From: Sinotaia quadrata | Lineage: Eukaryota; Mollusca; Gastropoda; Architaenioglossa; Viviparidae | Length of the DNA stretch: 64,000 nucleotides | NCBI GenBank assembly: GCA_028829895.1 | Contig: CM054183.1 | Location: forward strand, 18,984,975 to 19,048,974 | Direction of reading: 5' to 3' | In this document: positions 30,004 through 41,632 of the stretch, one piece after another | How positions within the stretch are numbered: the stretch's first letter is position 1 | Layout of the letters: each line of letters opens with the position of its first letter | Position numbers and translations under genes: made by a program | The notes under the pieces: model-generated | The model's database searches: none | What the model was told of the DNA's origin: nothing | What the model saw: only the letters and a program-made list of their open reading frames with translations

Positions 30004-31362
30004 TTGTGTTGTGCTTGCAGTCCATACGAATAGGCATATAATAAATTTAATTTGTGAGAGATGCTCATAATTTATTAGGTTGTTTGTATGCTAGCCAAGT
30101 CAATAAATATAAATCAAATGAATATTTTAATTTCTCATTTCTTTGCCATGGTAAATTAAGGTGGTAACAGACTTTCAGTAATATACTATATAATATAATA
30201 AACATACCCACAATCCAAAATTTGACCCTTAAACAAAGTACAAGTAGTTCTGGAATTGCAGCTTAAATGTATGTTGTAATCATATGGTTCAAGTATTATG
30301 TATATGATGTATTACATCATCTTTGTAAATAATATCACAAATGTAATATTTTTCTATAATATAATTTCGCCTAGTGGAATCATTAATTATTTTTTTGTTC
30401 TTACTTATTTTTTTAATTATATGATTGTTTTCTTTGAGACAAGTCTGGCTAGATCTTGATACATGTACTAGTTACATTCGGCTGAAGTAGGACTAATATT
30501 GATACTATTAAATTAAATATCTCCAACCTTTATAAAAGTATTTTATCATAGAATAATTTTAATATTAATTTATCTTCTTTAGTTAACTGCTTCCATATAT
30601 TCATGCATTCAACTTTATTTATTTATTAAATATAATTTTGTTTCGTCTGCATGTGCAAATCTTGTTGAACATCGTACATTTAAATTGTTCATTTCTTTAG
30701 TTGCTCGCTTACATTGTTTCACTCGTTCACGCCACAAGTAAATGCTAGGCTTCGATCTTGAGATAAACACTTACAAGCAAAAAAATTACAATGATTGTTA
30801 TGAATGAGTTCGATCTGCTTTTCGCTGTCCGATATGTCGTTGCTAAGGCACGCCAGGCAACCGAACTGCTCGACGATTGAGCATGCGCAATAGGTCGAAT
30901 GTGCTCCAAAGCTACTTTATCAATAATCGGCAAATCTTTTAATATGATATCTTTTAATAGGTTATCATCATTGAAAATTAGTAATTTACATAAATAAATT
31001 ATAAGAAATTAAATAATGCAAGAACAAGATTTATTTACTTACCGAAACATTCCAAGCACAAAGTGAGGCGCCATATTATATCGCGTCATGTGGTTTTATG
31101 ACGTACGTCAAATGGGTACTGCGCATGCTCCAAATGGTCTTCACACACAACCTTGCAAAAACTGATTCGACACACACCAAAGTGTGTATGCGACATTTCA
31201 CACACGACTAAAAAAATTGGGATTTTGGGTGACTTGTCTGAAATTAATTCTGGTGCCTCGTGGACCCATTTTATACTAATTCCAATCGTTAAAAAAATGG
31301 GTTCATACTTTGACCACCCATTTTTTTTTAGGAACCCATTGCTTACTGAGTGTATCAAGTTG

Positions 31363-31389
31363 ATGAACCCATAGTAACGAGATTACACG
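31363..31389. repeat. Right terminal inverted repeat
   Basis: ATGAACCCATAG, a 9-bp spacer, then TACACG: the inverse of the left end. Confidence 0.65.
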
Positions 31390-31433
<44 letters not shown>

Positions 31434-31544
31434 CACACACAAACACACACTCGATACTCAATGTTGCATTAACTCGATACTAAAGGATCTCTTGGAATGC
31501 TTACTGTCACAACTGTGGTTGAATCTTCATTTAGATTTGGTCAT

Positions 31545-32010
31545 TTCCTGGGCTCGTTCTTGAACGTGTATACAAACAGAAAGATTATATATTCCGGACG
31601 CCTTCTTACCAAGGGGCGTATTTCTTTTTTAACACCCAAAAATTTAAACACACACAAAAAATGTACTTGGCTTTCACCCGGGGTTGATCTCCACCAACCC
31701 CTCGCAACCACCTTGGTATACTGACAAAAAAACGCTGACAGATTTTTCTTGGGCTCGTTCAGTCGGCATGTAAACAAAAGCAAACAATAAGAAGTACGCT
31801 GAAAGACTATGGTTGCTGGACTCGTTCATCCCAGCATCAAAACAAAAGATGCCGAAAGATTGTTGTTTCCTAAGATCGTTCTTACTGTCTTCTAAACAGA
31901 CGCTGAAAGATTTTTTTTCAAGGACTCTAAAGATACAGAGTGAATATATTTCCCTGGGCTCCTTCATACAGGTATAAAGACAAAAAGGCGGCGAACGATT
32001 AGGTTTCATG
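31545..32010. repeat. Degenerate tandem repeat, about 60-70 bp
   Basis: Five or six diverged units share GGGCTCGTTCA, a run like GTATAAACAAA and GCTGAAAGATT. Open frames here are short and frame-inconsistent. Confidence 0.6.
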
Positions 32011-33989
32011 GGCTTATCAGAGCATTTAAAGATACAGAAAAAACGAGGAGATCAGATGAATTCGTTTTCGTCCCACAATTGAACGCACCCCATAATCGAT
32101 CGGTGTAGTAAAATAACAGACTGAAACTCCTCTTGTAATGAGAGTTCTTTTCAACATCGTGCTTACATTCCAACGATAGTTTGTTGTCAGACTGGAGTCC
32201 TAGAGAACACACGTATATACATAACTCACATTCACACATGTGCGCACATATTAACACAACACTTAAAAAAAATATTTCGACGACAAAGTATTAATATTTA
32301 ATTAAGAAAGTTGTGGACCTGTGACCAAACTAATACAAATGTTAACAATCAAGAGAGAACTTATCGCGATCAACGAGTCTGATGAATATGATTTAAATAA
32401 GCAATATATACTCAGCAGTTTTCTTTATACATATCAGTGTGAAAGCAGATAGTAGAACATTCATTATAATCACGTTGTGTACAAATTCACTGTTGTATCT
32501 TTGTCAATAAATGCAATATGGTACCTGCGTAATAATATCCGCTGTGGTCGGAGAAGCCGGGGTGGGTGGGAGGAACGTATTTGGGGAAATAACTTAAACT
32601 GCTGGTGTTTCGTATATTTGATGAGATGAAATATTTTTTTATTTATTGTGTTTTGTTTGCTTGTTTCATTTGAGTGTCCGTAGCAAAATCACGTACTTTT
32701 AAAACTATTTTTAAATTTATGACATAAAGCATAAATTCGTGATTGACTGCAATAATTTTTTTTCCCCCTGGTCAACCCAAGTCGAATGTTCATTGTTATC
32801 TTAAACAAACGCGTGCAAAAGGAGCGTACTCTGTCGACAAACACATCAAGCAGGAGTTAACTTTTCCTGGTGATCGGCTTCTGGTATGCGGATATCGCCT
32901 GCTGAAAATGATCCCTGTGAACCCAAGGCAGGAAACACATTTAACAGGAAGTAATATTCGTGCAGTATTAATAGCTTTGTAACTATCGAGCTCAAAACTT
33001 GTGTAACACCAGAGTTATAAGAAACCCCAATCATTCAAGGGCTGCGTAGTTTTATTTTATTTTTATAGAACTTTAGATGACCATCATTAATACTTTAGCA
33101 ATCAGTACACAGTGTTTGCATACTCATTTAAACGTGCCTTAAAGTGTGTTATGAATAAAGCAAATAATAATCAGACAAACAGAAAAGGAGATAAATAATT
33201 ACATTACAAGCCAAAATTAAAAGTATTTACTGCAAAAACAAAAATGCATAATGTTTGATTAACTGTTCAGCTTTAGTTTTTGACAGCTATATGTCTGAAG
33301 AAATGTTCAAACACAAGCACACAGAATTGTGTCGTCATAGCCGAACATTTTCAAGAAAAGCAGTAATGACCACAGTTTTAAAATTAACGGAACAAAACTG
33401 AATACGCAGCTTATGTACATATCCAATAATTTGAACACAGTTGAGATGCGGCCATTATAGTTATCTTAAGCCAATGCTTAATCATTATCACTATTAGATG
33501 GGGCCAGATTGTTGACAGTTCGATTAAGTGCAAGACATATTTGATTAAAGTTAGGCTTTACTTACTTAATTCCGCACGCGCCATTTTACCCCTCCACCGT
33601 TTTCCTGTTCAAGAAGCGTAACTATAAACATTACAGCTGACTAGATCAAAGAACTTAGTGAAAGTGGCTTGTTGTAATTGTAAACCTTTCTGGATTACAT
33701 TTTTAAAAAATATTATTTTAGTAAAAAGAATGCTTGTTGAATGCTTAATTTTAAAAATTAATTTAATTAGGTTCAGTTGTAACAAGGTCAGCAATATTAG
33801 GTCCATTTCATTCTTTTCGTATCGCAGGTGTTGTTAACTGGACACGTTATTGACAAAATTATCGACAAGTAATTAAAAATACAATTCTATCACTGTATCA
33901 ATGTAAAATATTCCGAAAAGTTTGTGGTTTATAAAAATCATTATCTTTAGCCGCCAACGCATAGTAATCTGCTAGTTGTGCATGTACTC

Positions 33990-34213
33990 AGATTTTACAA
34001 CCAGTTTATTCCAATCGTGACTGTTAGTTCAACAACCAATTTATTCCAATCTTGACTGTTAGTTCTACAACCAATTTATTACAATCTTGACTGTTAGTTC
34101 TATAACCAGTTTATTCCAATCTTGACTGTTAGTTCTATAACCAATTTATTCCAATCTTGACTGTTAATTCTATAACCAATTTATTCCAATCTTGACTGTT
34201 AGTTCTATAACCA
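33990..34213. repeat. About 35-bp minisatellite, 6 copies
   Basis: Unit CCAATTTATTCCAATCTTGA plus CTGTTAGTTCTATAA; ends at the MITE-like copy. Confidence 0.95.
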
Positions 34214-34214
34214 A

Positions 34215-34407
34215 TGTGACGGTAAATGTTGTTAATGTTGTGGGGAAGAGAGAAAACATTTACAGCACCAAAATATCTTCCAAATGTGACAGACGAATGG
34301 TGTCTACTGTATGATCATTAATAAAATAAAGATTTTCATCACTTGTAATTGGTTATGAAAGATTAAGAATAATAATATTAATAATCATATCATTAATAAG
34401 TGTCACA
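34215..34407. mobile_element. MITE-like dispersed repeat, copy 2
   Basis: Bounded by TGTGACGGTAAA and GTGTCACA. Internal landmarks (TGGTGTCT, CACTTGTAATTGGTTATG, AATAATAT) match 12601-12807 in order. Confidence 0.6.
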
Positions 34408-34914
34408 AATAATATCAATATGCACTGTAGTTGAATAAAATTGTAGTTAGGGCAATTTTTAAAACTTCCTCTGGATATTCTGTTTTGTACACTGCAGACA
34501 TTCTGGGGTGGGTGGGGATATGTATTGGAAAAAGTGTGTCATGCGTCCTTGGAAAGAATGCAGCATATTTAATTTCAGCCTTAGCTGAAGAAATTATTTG
34601 CGGGAGTGGGCATATGAAAAGGCGAGTCTTGCGTAATAGGTACCATCCAGTCTGAAGCATAGTAGAGGGAAAACCCACCATGTAATCATAAACAATTTTG
34701 TGCTGATGGACTGCCACTACGTGTTACACAGTTTAGTTGTTAACCGAACACTGTAAGAAGCAATAATGTGATTAAGACCTTGTTTCTCCCCGTCGTCTCT
34801 AATGGGGAGGAAGGGAGTGCAAGTTATAAAACGACGCTAGGCTTCTGGATTGAAAAAGTGGATTGATTTCATTTGCTCATGGTAGTCTGTGTTCTTGTAA
34901 CAAGCAAATGTAAG

Positions 34915-35085
34915 GAAACTGTTATAATGCAACCTGTTACCAGGGTGAAGCAGAGGCAAGTAAACTGTGTCATAAAACAACCTGTTGCCAGGGCAAATGA
35001 AAGGCAAGTAAACTGTGTCATAAAACAATCTGTTGCCAGGGTGAAGCAAAGGCAAGTAAACTGTGTCATAAAACAACCTGTCTCA
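34915..35085. repeat. About 54-bp minisatellite, 3-4 copies
   Basis: Unit AGGCAAGTAAACTGTGTCAT plus AAAACAACCTGTTGCCAGGG. Confidence 0.93.
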
Positions 35086-36532
35086 GGATGAGAAGTCCTA
35101 ATGGAACCGTTCGTTATCAGTAATGCTTGTTGGGTCACTGTAAATCTGCTTTTGCACATGATTTTGAGCAGATGACGTAATAATATACTATAAAGAGAAA
35201 AAGAAAGATTAAGAGGAAAAGAATAATAATATATTTTACTAATGTCTGTCGGAACCCACCTGTCACCGACATACATACACTTTAAAAAAATATTAAACTA
35301 TTTTTTAGGCATTTTGTTGTCATCTTTGTATTGTCCCAGTCAGAATCAGTAGTCTCTCTCTATCACACACACAAACACGCACGCACACACACACAACCGG
35401 GCTGCAGCAATGCTACTTATTTTTTCTCTATGTAGGCCTATATGTGAAATGGATTTTCAAGATTTTACTGTGAACACATGTCGGAAATCAGAAATAGCTT
35501 TTTTTTTATATACATTGAGCCTTCATCAGTGTATACAACTTTCTTGACTAATGATTTCAGTAAATATGTGCGTCTGCGTGTGTGTGTGTGAGATTAATGT
35601 ATTAAATTAGAAGAATTTATGACTAAGTATGGCGTTAGATCAAATTAAACCACATGTGTGTGGATTAAGTCAGAAATTTCTCTCAAAGAATTAGCTATTT
35701 TTTAAATTTAATTTTAAATGCATACTGTGAACGTACTGAAGAATAGATTTATTTACTATTAATGTTTGTTTTTACTTTTTTCTTTACTAATATCTTCTCC
35801 CTCCCTCTATCATACACTAAAGCAAATATACACAGACATTCACTCACACTTTCCATCCTCAAGAAAAACACAGCATAAAGTGTGACTAACAAAGAGAAAT
35901 AAATACAAAATATCTAAGTTAGCTGACCGGGATAGTAAGCACAAAAGAACAAAAATGAGGGAGGAAGGGAAGGAAAAGGGGTAGGGGGGGGGCGTGATAA
36001 AGGGGGAAAGAAAAAATAGACTAAGTGGTCAAAGACAGTCTACGACAGTGAAAAGACAAAAAATTATAACGCGAAGAAATGGGGGTGGGGTACACTTTCG
36101 TTTGATTTTTCTTTCGTTACAGTTGTCAAAAGTTTTACAAAATCCTAACCGAGCTGGTCAGAAAGGGATTAAATTTTAATCCCCCGCACCGCGTGTCAAA
36201 TGGCCGCTGTCCTTGCCCTTGGGCGAACCGACATCACACTTGAAATCCTCCTATAGCTGGAGCACTCTTTTCTCGCCCAGCACCCGTCTTTTTGTTCAAT
36301 AGCCGTGCCAGTTATGCACCTCCCAACTCCTACTTACAACTGAAGTGTGTACTCCGTTTTCCGGGTGACTGTGTTTCCCTAACATTCAGTCGCGAAACAA
36401 TCTGTCCTCTGGATGAAAAACCCGACAGATTATTTGTGATGCTCGCTTGTGTTCTCAATTTGAACTAGCGCCTAATCAAGGTCACCTACAACTTACAAAT
36501 CTACACTTACCAATCTAGCAATCTCTCCCATC

Positions 36533-37097
36533 ATGTCTTACGCTACGCACGTCGAAAATGGAGTCTCGATACGCGAGCTTGAGAGAATCCTCATCAAAGT
36601 GGCGCAAACGACCGAGAGGGCGATGCCAGACACTGCAACGGAATCTTATTCCATGCACGATGCCATTTACGACCAGGGCAACAGGAAAGGAGTCGTCTGC
36701 CCATGGGAGCGAGAAGAAGAGCTGGTGCTGGCAGCAGCAACGGCCACTCGATCGGCAATAGACGTTTGTTTAGATGTTGCAGGTTCTTACACTGCAAACA
36801 GGTTGGCTCCGTTTCCAAGGACTAACTGCTGGCGAAAGGCGCCATGTCAAGATATCCCTGGAGACTGGGGCAAAAAGACTGTTCGTGGGGCCGCAAAAGA
36901 CACGTTCGGTAACTGCACTGGCAATAGTTTCGACAAATTCAGTTATAACAAGAGCCGCAACTCGGAAGACAATAATAGCATATCCAACCATAGAAGCAAT
37001 GTTGCCTGTGGTGACGTCAAAAAGGTCAGCGAAAGCATGCATGACCAGGATCCGACTTCTCCAGTTCTAGAGAAAGAAATATGCGGCATAAAAATTG
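36533..37097 (+). CDS. Acidic-repeat protein exon 1
   Basis: Starts MSYATHVENGVSIRELERIL and contains Cys-bearing stretches without a known zinc motif. If unspliced, the frame runs only to 37138. Confidence 0.6.
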
Positions 37098-40000
37098 GTA
37101 ACCAAAAATTCTCCTTTTTTATATTATTTGTAAAATAGTGTTTCAATTCCTAACGTCTCATAATTAATTAATCATATAGTTGCGCGTTTTAGCTAAATGA
37201 ATTGTTCTTTAAAATGTTTGTAAGTTTTTATAAAAATAAGTAAAATAAGGATTAAAAAGGAAAGGAAAATGTGGCGGACATAAAGACAACGATATTATAG
37301 AAGTGGTTACAGTGAGATCGCATAAAATGATTTAAATTATTCTGTTGCATTTTTTGGAATCAATATTTTCTTGTCATATATGTATATATCACTGTCACAA
37401 TAGTAGCAGTAGGTACTTAGATGTAATAAATAACCTGATTTTACCTTTACACATTTCGGTTTATGCTTAATAAATCGCCTGGATTTACCTTAACAACATC
37501 TCAGTAAATACTTAAACTATAATCATTTGGATTAACCTTAACAACATCTCGATAGATACTTAAACTTAATAAATCACATGACTTTACTGTTACAGCATCT
37601 CATTAGGTACTTCGACTTAATAATTCACCTGACTTTACCTTTACAACATCTAATTATATATTTAAACTTAATAAATCACTTAGATTAACTTTAACAATAC
37701 CTCAGTAGATACTTAAAATTAATAAATCACCTAATCGGCTATTATGTTCTAATTTTTGTCTCTCTTAATGTATTATTTTGGGGTAATATATTTTTTTATT
37801 TTTAGTCAGAGTTTTCGTTTGCTTCTATAGTTTCTTTTCCAGTACTTTTTTGTATCTTTACTTTACATTACCAATACCTTATATTGCTTTACCATTACCT
37901 TACGTTGCATTACCAATATCTTTATCAATATTGCTTAATATTGTGTTGTGAAAATGAAGTATTCCACTGTTGCGAATTGCATTGTAATGATATATTTTGT
38001 GGTTTGTGGTCTGATTGCTAACGAAATAAACAGAAAACTACACTAAATAAAGCGACATCAAACAAGTCAGTAAACGTTGTTTTATTTACACGACCGGTGT
38101 TTCTTTTCTTCACCTGTCTATTTTCCGTTATGTACGTAACGCCATTTCTCTTTAAAGTGCCATCTTTTCTGGCATATTTTTGCACAGGCTTCATCCAGGA
38201 AGATCTCGATGATTCCTCCAAGACCAACAGTAACCTGGACTCATGTAACACTCCAACATGTTCCAACTTCCGCCAAAAGCCTTTCTGCTTACTGGAAGAG
38301 TTGTTCGAGAACGGACTTCGGTTCATCCGCTCCTGGAAAGAAGAGATGGCCAAGCAGCTACACGAGACTGCAAGCGACGAACCTCCTCCACTACCGGCAC
38401 ATCACTCGTCTCAGAAGTCAGAGTCTAAAGTCCGCAAACGACAACGCGACCAGTTCGGTGCGACATCTCGCCCTTTTCGTCGCTTGTTGAAAGAAGGTCT
38501 GAACTTCATCCGGAAATGGAAGGAGGAGATGGCCATGCAGTTTCCGGATAACTCTAACGACGGGCAGTCGCCTGAAATCGATTGGTCTTTGTACTCGCAG
38601 CTTTGGGAAGAAGAGAGTGAGCTCTTTGCGAGCTCACGCGCTGGCGCCATTGCACATGCAAGCGTTGTCCCGCTCCGTTCCAAGACAAGACAGCGCCCAT
38701 GCATACTGCGACATAAAAGTGAGAGTGACTGTAAGAAGAGTAGTGAATATGCCAGTGAGTATGGTGGTGAGCCTAAATTAATGAGTGAACATGACAATGA
38801 GGGTGGCGGTGAAATTGACTTGAGCGGAATTGACAGTGAACTTGGAATCACGAGTGATGATAGTGATGATGATAGCGGCAATGAAGATGAAACTGAAAAC
38901 TGTTTTAAAAATGACAGCAAGAATGGCAGACCCTCTGAACACAAGTGTGAAGGTGACGGTGAGAAGTATATTGATGATGAAAACGGTGGTAGACATAATG
39001 ACAATAGGAATAGCCTAGGCATTTTAAGTAGCTGTGAATATGGCAATGAAAATGACAGTAACGTTGAAAATAGCAATGAAGATTTTAATGATAGTGACGA
39101 TGTAAGCAGCAGTGAAGATGATAATTATAGTGGCGATGAAATCGGCAATGAATATTACAATGATAATGAAAAAGGTGATGAAAACAGCATTGAAGATAAT
39201 GACAGTGACGATGAACACAGCAGTGAAAATGATAATGATGGTGACAGCAGCAATGAAAACAGCTGTGAAAATGATAGTGATCATGACAGTGGCGATGAAA
39301 ACAGCAGTGAACATGACAATAATAATGATAGTGGCGATGAAAACAGCAGTGAACATGACAATGATATAGATAGTGGCGATGAAGACGGCAGTGAACATGA
39401 TAGTGATAGTGGCAAAGAAAACTGCAGTGAACATGACAATATTAATGATAGTGACGATGAAAACAGCAGTGAACAAGATAATAATAGTGGTGATGAAAAC
39501 AGCAGTGAACATGACAGTGATAGTGGAAATGAAAACAGCAGTGAACATGATAATGATAGTGGCAATGAAAACAGCAGTGAACATGATAATGATAATGGCA
39601 ATGAAAACAGCAGTGAGCATGACAACAATAATGATAGTGGTGATGAAAACAACAGTGAACATGACAATGATAATGATAGTGGCGATGAAAACAGCAGTGA
39701 ACATGACAATGATAGTGGCGATGAAAACAGCAGTAAACATGATAATGATAGTGGCGTAGAAAACAATAGTGAACATGACAATGATAATGACAGTGGCGAT
39801 GAAAACAATAGTGAACATGACAATGATAGTGGCGATGAAAACAGCAGTGATGACCACAGTGGCAATGAAAACAGATGTGAAAATGACAGTGACGATGAAC
39901 AGATCAGTAACAATTACGTCAGCTGCAGCAGCAGCAATGACCACATCAACATCTCCGAATCACAAAACGTAGTGGGAGGACCAGCTATCAAGCGGCCAAA

Positions 40001-40298
40001 ACTGCATTCAAAAGAAAAGAACCCTCACACGGAAACAATTTATTCAGTTGCAAACAGTTTTGAAAACGCTCACCTAGTCTTTCCGAAGCGAAAGGAAGAG
40101 CTAGGAAAATCTTTTGAGCATATCAATAAACGTCCGCAAAATAAAAACGCAACTCCGTCGCCAGACTGGGACAACAGTTGTGGCCCTTTGCTCAAGTTAG
40201 TTCTGATCAACAACATGAGAAGACGCATTGTTAGTTTCTCGCAAACAAACGGTACTGCAAGTTCTCCACCATCAGCACCTACCAATACTGTTGACTAA
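36533..40298 (+). CDS. Acidic Ser/Asp/Glu/Asn-repeat protein, two-exon gene, function unknown
   Basis: Exon 1 is 36533-37097 (188 codons plus one base, donor ATTG|GTAACC). Exon 2 is 38188-40298 (acceptor TTTGCACAG, then 702 codons to TAA). The phase 1 join gives about 891 residues. No signal peptide is seen at the MSYATHVENG start. Exon 2 begins with two related motifs, FIRSWKEEMA near residue 234 and FIRKWKEEMA near residue 295, each preceded by a Leu/Phe/Arg-rich helix. Residues about 380-765 are a very acidic imperfect repeat of units like SGDENSSEHDND. Basic clusters VRKRQRDQ and AIKRPKLHSKEK look like nuclear-localisation signals. I recognise no family. The composition suggests a nuclear acidic protein such as a histone- or nucleic-acid-binding factor, by inference only. 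Alternative: exon 2 could be read from an ATG at 38097 with a hydrophobic leader. Confidence 0.65.
37405..37735. repeat. About 60-bp minisatellite in the intron
   Basis: Five or six diverged units of TTTACCTTTACAACATCTCA plus GTAGATACTTAAACTTAATA and AATCACCTGA. Confidence 0.85.
38188..40298 (+). CDS. Acidic-repeat protein exon 2
   Basis: Starts FIQEDLDDSSKTNSN after the acceptor. The repeat block at about 38760-39915 is built from 36-45 bp units around GATGAAAACAGCAGTGAACA. Both codon-frame persistence over the whole block and non-repetitive flanks argue for real coding sequence. The long minus-strand frames here are its antisense. Confidence 0.7.
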
Positions 40299-40554
40299 GA
40301 AAAGTATGTACACATTACTTGTGCTTACTCAGTCTTAGAACCAATGGCTTTTGATTTGCTAATCACTAAAAATAGACTCACGCATTTTTGTATAACTAAA
40401 TATGCAGTCACAGTCCACATTTTGTATACTCATATTGCAAATGCTAATGTTTTTATGCTTTTTGATTTATAAAAATATTTTTTTAACTAATTTTTTTGTT
40501 ACTTTAATACCTGTAAATACAATGCTAAATATTGGTAATTTTTATATGGTGAAG

Positions 40555-40606
40555 AATAAATTTGCGATCTAAAGAATGGAAGGTGTGAATGAATACAATG
40601 AATAAA
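40555..40606 (+). promoter_or_regulatory. Polyadenylation signals of the acidic-protein gene
   Basis: AATAAA at 40555 and 40601, about 260-300 bp after the stop, in AT-rich sequence. Confidence 0.6.
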
Positions 40607-40734
40607 ATTTTATAAATAAATCTATTTCGATGCTGAGTAGTTTTATCTATTGATTTACGTTAATGTTTCGTGTTCGTATATCTGTGGTGAACAAAAGAAA
40701 CAGATTAGTTTTGATCACACTGAGTCATGGATGA

Positions 40735-40965
40735 AATGAGAGGGTAAATGTTTTGGGAAACCTAGGTGGCCAAGAGGGAACGGGCACTTAAATGGACACT
40801 CGGGAAGAAGGGCGTGGCCAAGAGGGGATAAACACTTAAATGGACACTCGGGAAGAAGGGCGTGGCAAAGAGGGAACTTGGCACTTATATTGACACTCGG
40901 GAAGAAGGGCGTGGCCAAGAGGGAACTTGGAACTTAAATGGACACCCGGGAAGAAGGACGTGGGT
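40735..40965. repeat. About 52-56-bp minisatellite, 4 copies
   Basis: Unit GGACACTCGGGAAGAAGGGC plus GTGGCCAAGAGGGAACTTGG, more G+C-rich than its surroundings. Confidence 0.93.
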
Positions 40966-41419
40966 TACAAGAGGCACCGTGGGTGCATTCTGCAGTTGAC
41001 CAACTTGTGACTCATCCACTCAATTATCCCTCTCTTGTTCACATATTTGACTCTCGTCATCCAAAGGTATGATGACACTTTCACCAGTTCTATAATATTT
41101 TGTATAACGGTTAGGCCTTCTTCCCCTTCACACTACATATGAGCAGCTCAATTCAAACATTTGCAGAAATAATAGTCTATTCACATAATACATCTCTACA
41201 TAAAACAAGTATATCAATAGCAAAACTGCATGAAATATTTATAAGTCCATTCTCTCTCAAACGGTCAGTAACTCACCATTAAACTAATAGCCGCCTTTCA
41301 AGACCAGAATTCTTTACCGCTTCAAATACAAGTGATCAGACAATAGAATTTTCTACAGCAGGTAAACTTTTGGATCTCAGCCCATTTTGCTGGCCTCATT
41401 CTCGTAAATTATAACCATT

Positions 41420-41632
41420 GGATAAATAAAACTACTCACCCACTTGGAATTAGTTTGCATGACATCAGCAATTTCTAGCATATTCTCAGCTTGTGTTGTT
41501 TACTTCCAACTCTGACAATTACAAAAATACCACCATAAGGAGTGCCCAGTTTTGGATCACTCTGACAATTTAACAATTTATATAGCAATTAAGTTTTAAA
41601 ATAGAGACAGACAAATTTAATCTGCCGCAGAA
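41420..41632. repeat. Dispersed repeat, copy 1
   Basis: Shares landmarks AAAACTACTCAC, ACATCAGCAATT, TACTTCCAACTC and CTCTGACAATTTAACAATTT with 54262-54468, same orientation. Confidence 0.85.

Larger units (their letters stand above)
27788..31074 (-). pseudogene. Broken gene inside the transposon-like element
   Basis: A first exon at 31074-31043 (MAPHFVLGMF plus CG, donor CG|GTAAGT) joins in phase to an exon starting at 28294 after TTTCAG. That exon reads KCWLQMSTHQRFKDSS, then repeats of a motif like SEDLFQSDPTYVHSKTSKSD. The frame shifts in the middle repeat and stops at 28096. Another frame continues to 27788 with CTDSEDLFQSDPSFVPSEAS. The motif is therefore repeated three times at about 84-bp spacing, with an apparent single-base loss in one copy. 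Acidic SDP-x-F/Y-V-P-S segments occur in some transposon-encoded proteins, but no transposase domain is visible here. Confidence 0.5.
25387..31389. mobile_element. DNA-transposon-like element, about 6.0 kb
   Basis: The ends form imperfect terminal inverted repeats of about 27 bp. Left end: CGTGTATTC, then CTATGGGTTCAT at 25402-25413. Right end, read inward: CGTGTAATC, then CTATGGGTTCAT (plus-strand 31363-31374). The spacing between the two blocks is identical (9 bp after CGTGTA). Subterminal copies of TGGGTTCAT and ACCCATTTTT occur inside both ends. CA repeats flank both sides, consistent with insertion into a CA microsatellite. The interior is more AT-rich than the surroundings and holds one broken minus-strand gene and a large direct duplication. 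The superfamily is not recognised and no clean target-site duplication is visible. Confidence 0.65.
31390..36530. other. Intergenic region between the element and the acidic-protein gene
   Basis: No supported gene. Holds a CA microsatellite (31391-31450), a diverged repeat cluster, two minisatellites and a MITE-like copy. From about 36180 the sequence becomes richer in G+C, as expected for a promoter or 5' leader of the gene starting at 36533. Confidence 0.55.

Noticed and set aside
38411..39944. Long hydrophobic minus-strand frames (Ile/Val/Phe-rich and Ser/Leu-rich)
   Set aside because: These are antisense of the acidic Asp/Glu/Ser codons of the plus-strand gene.
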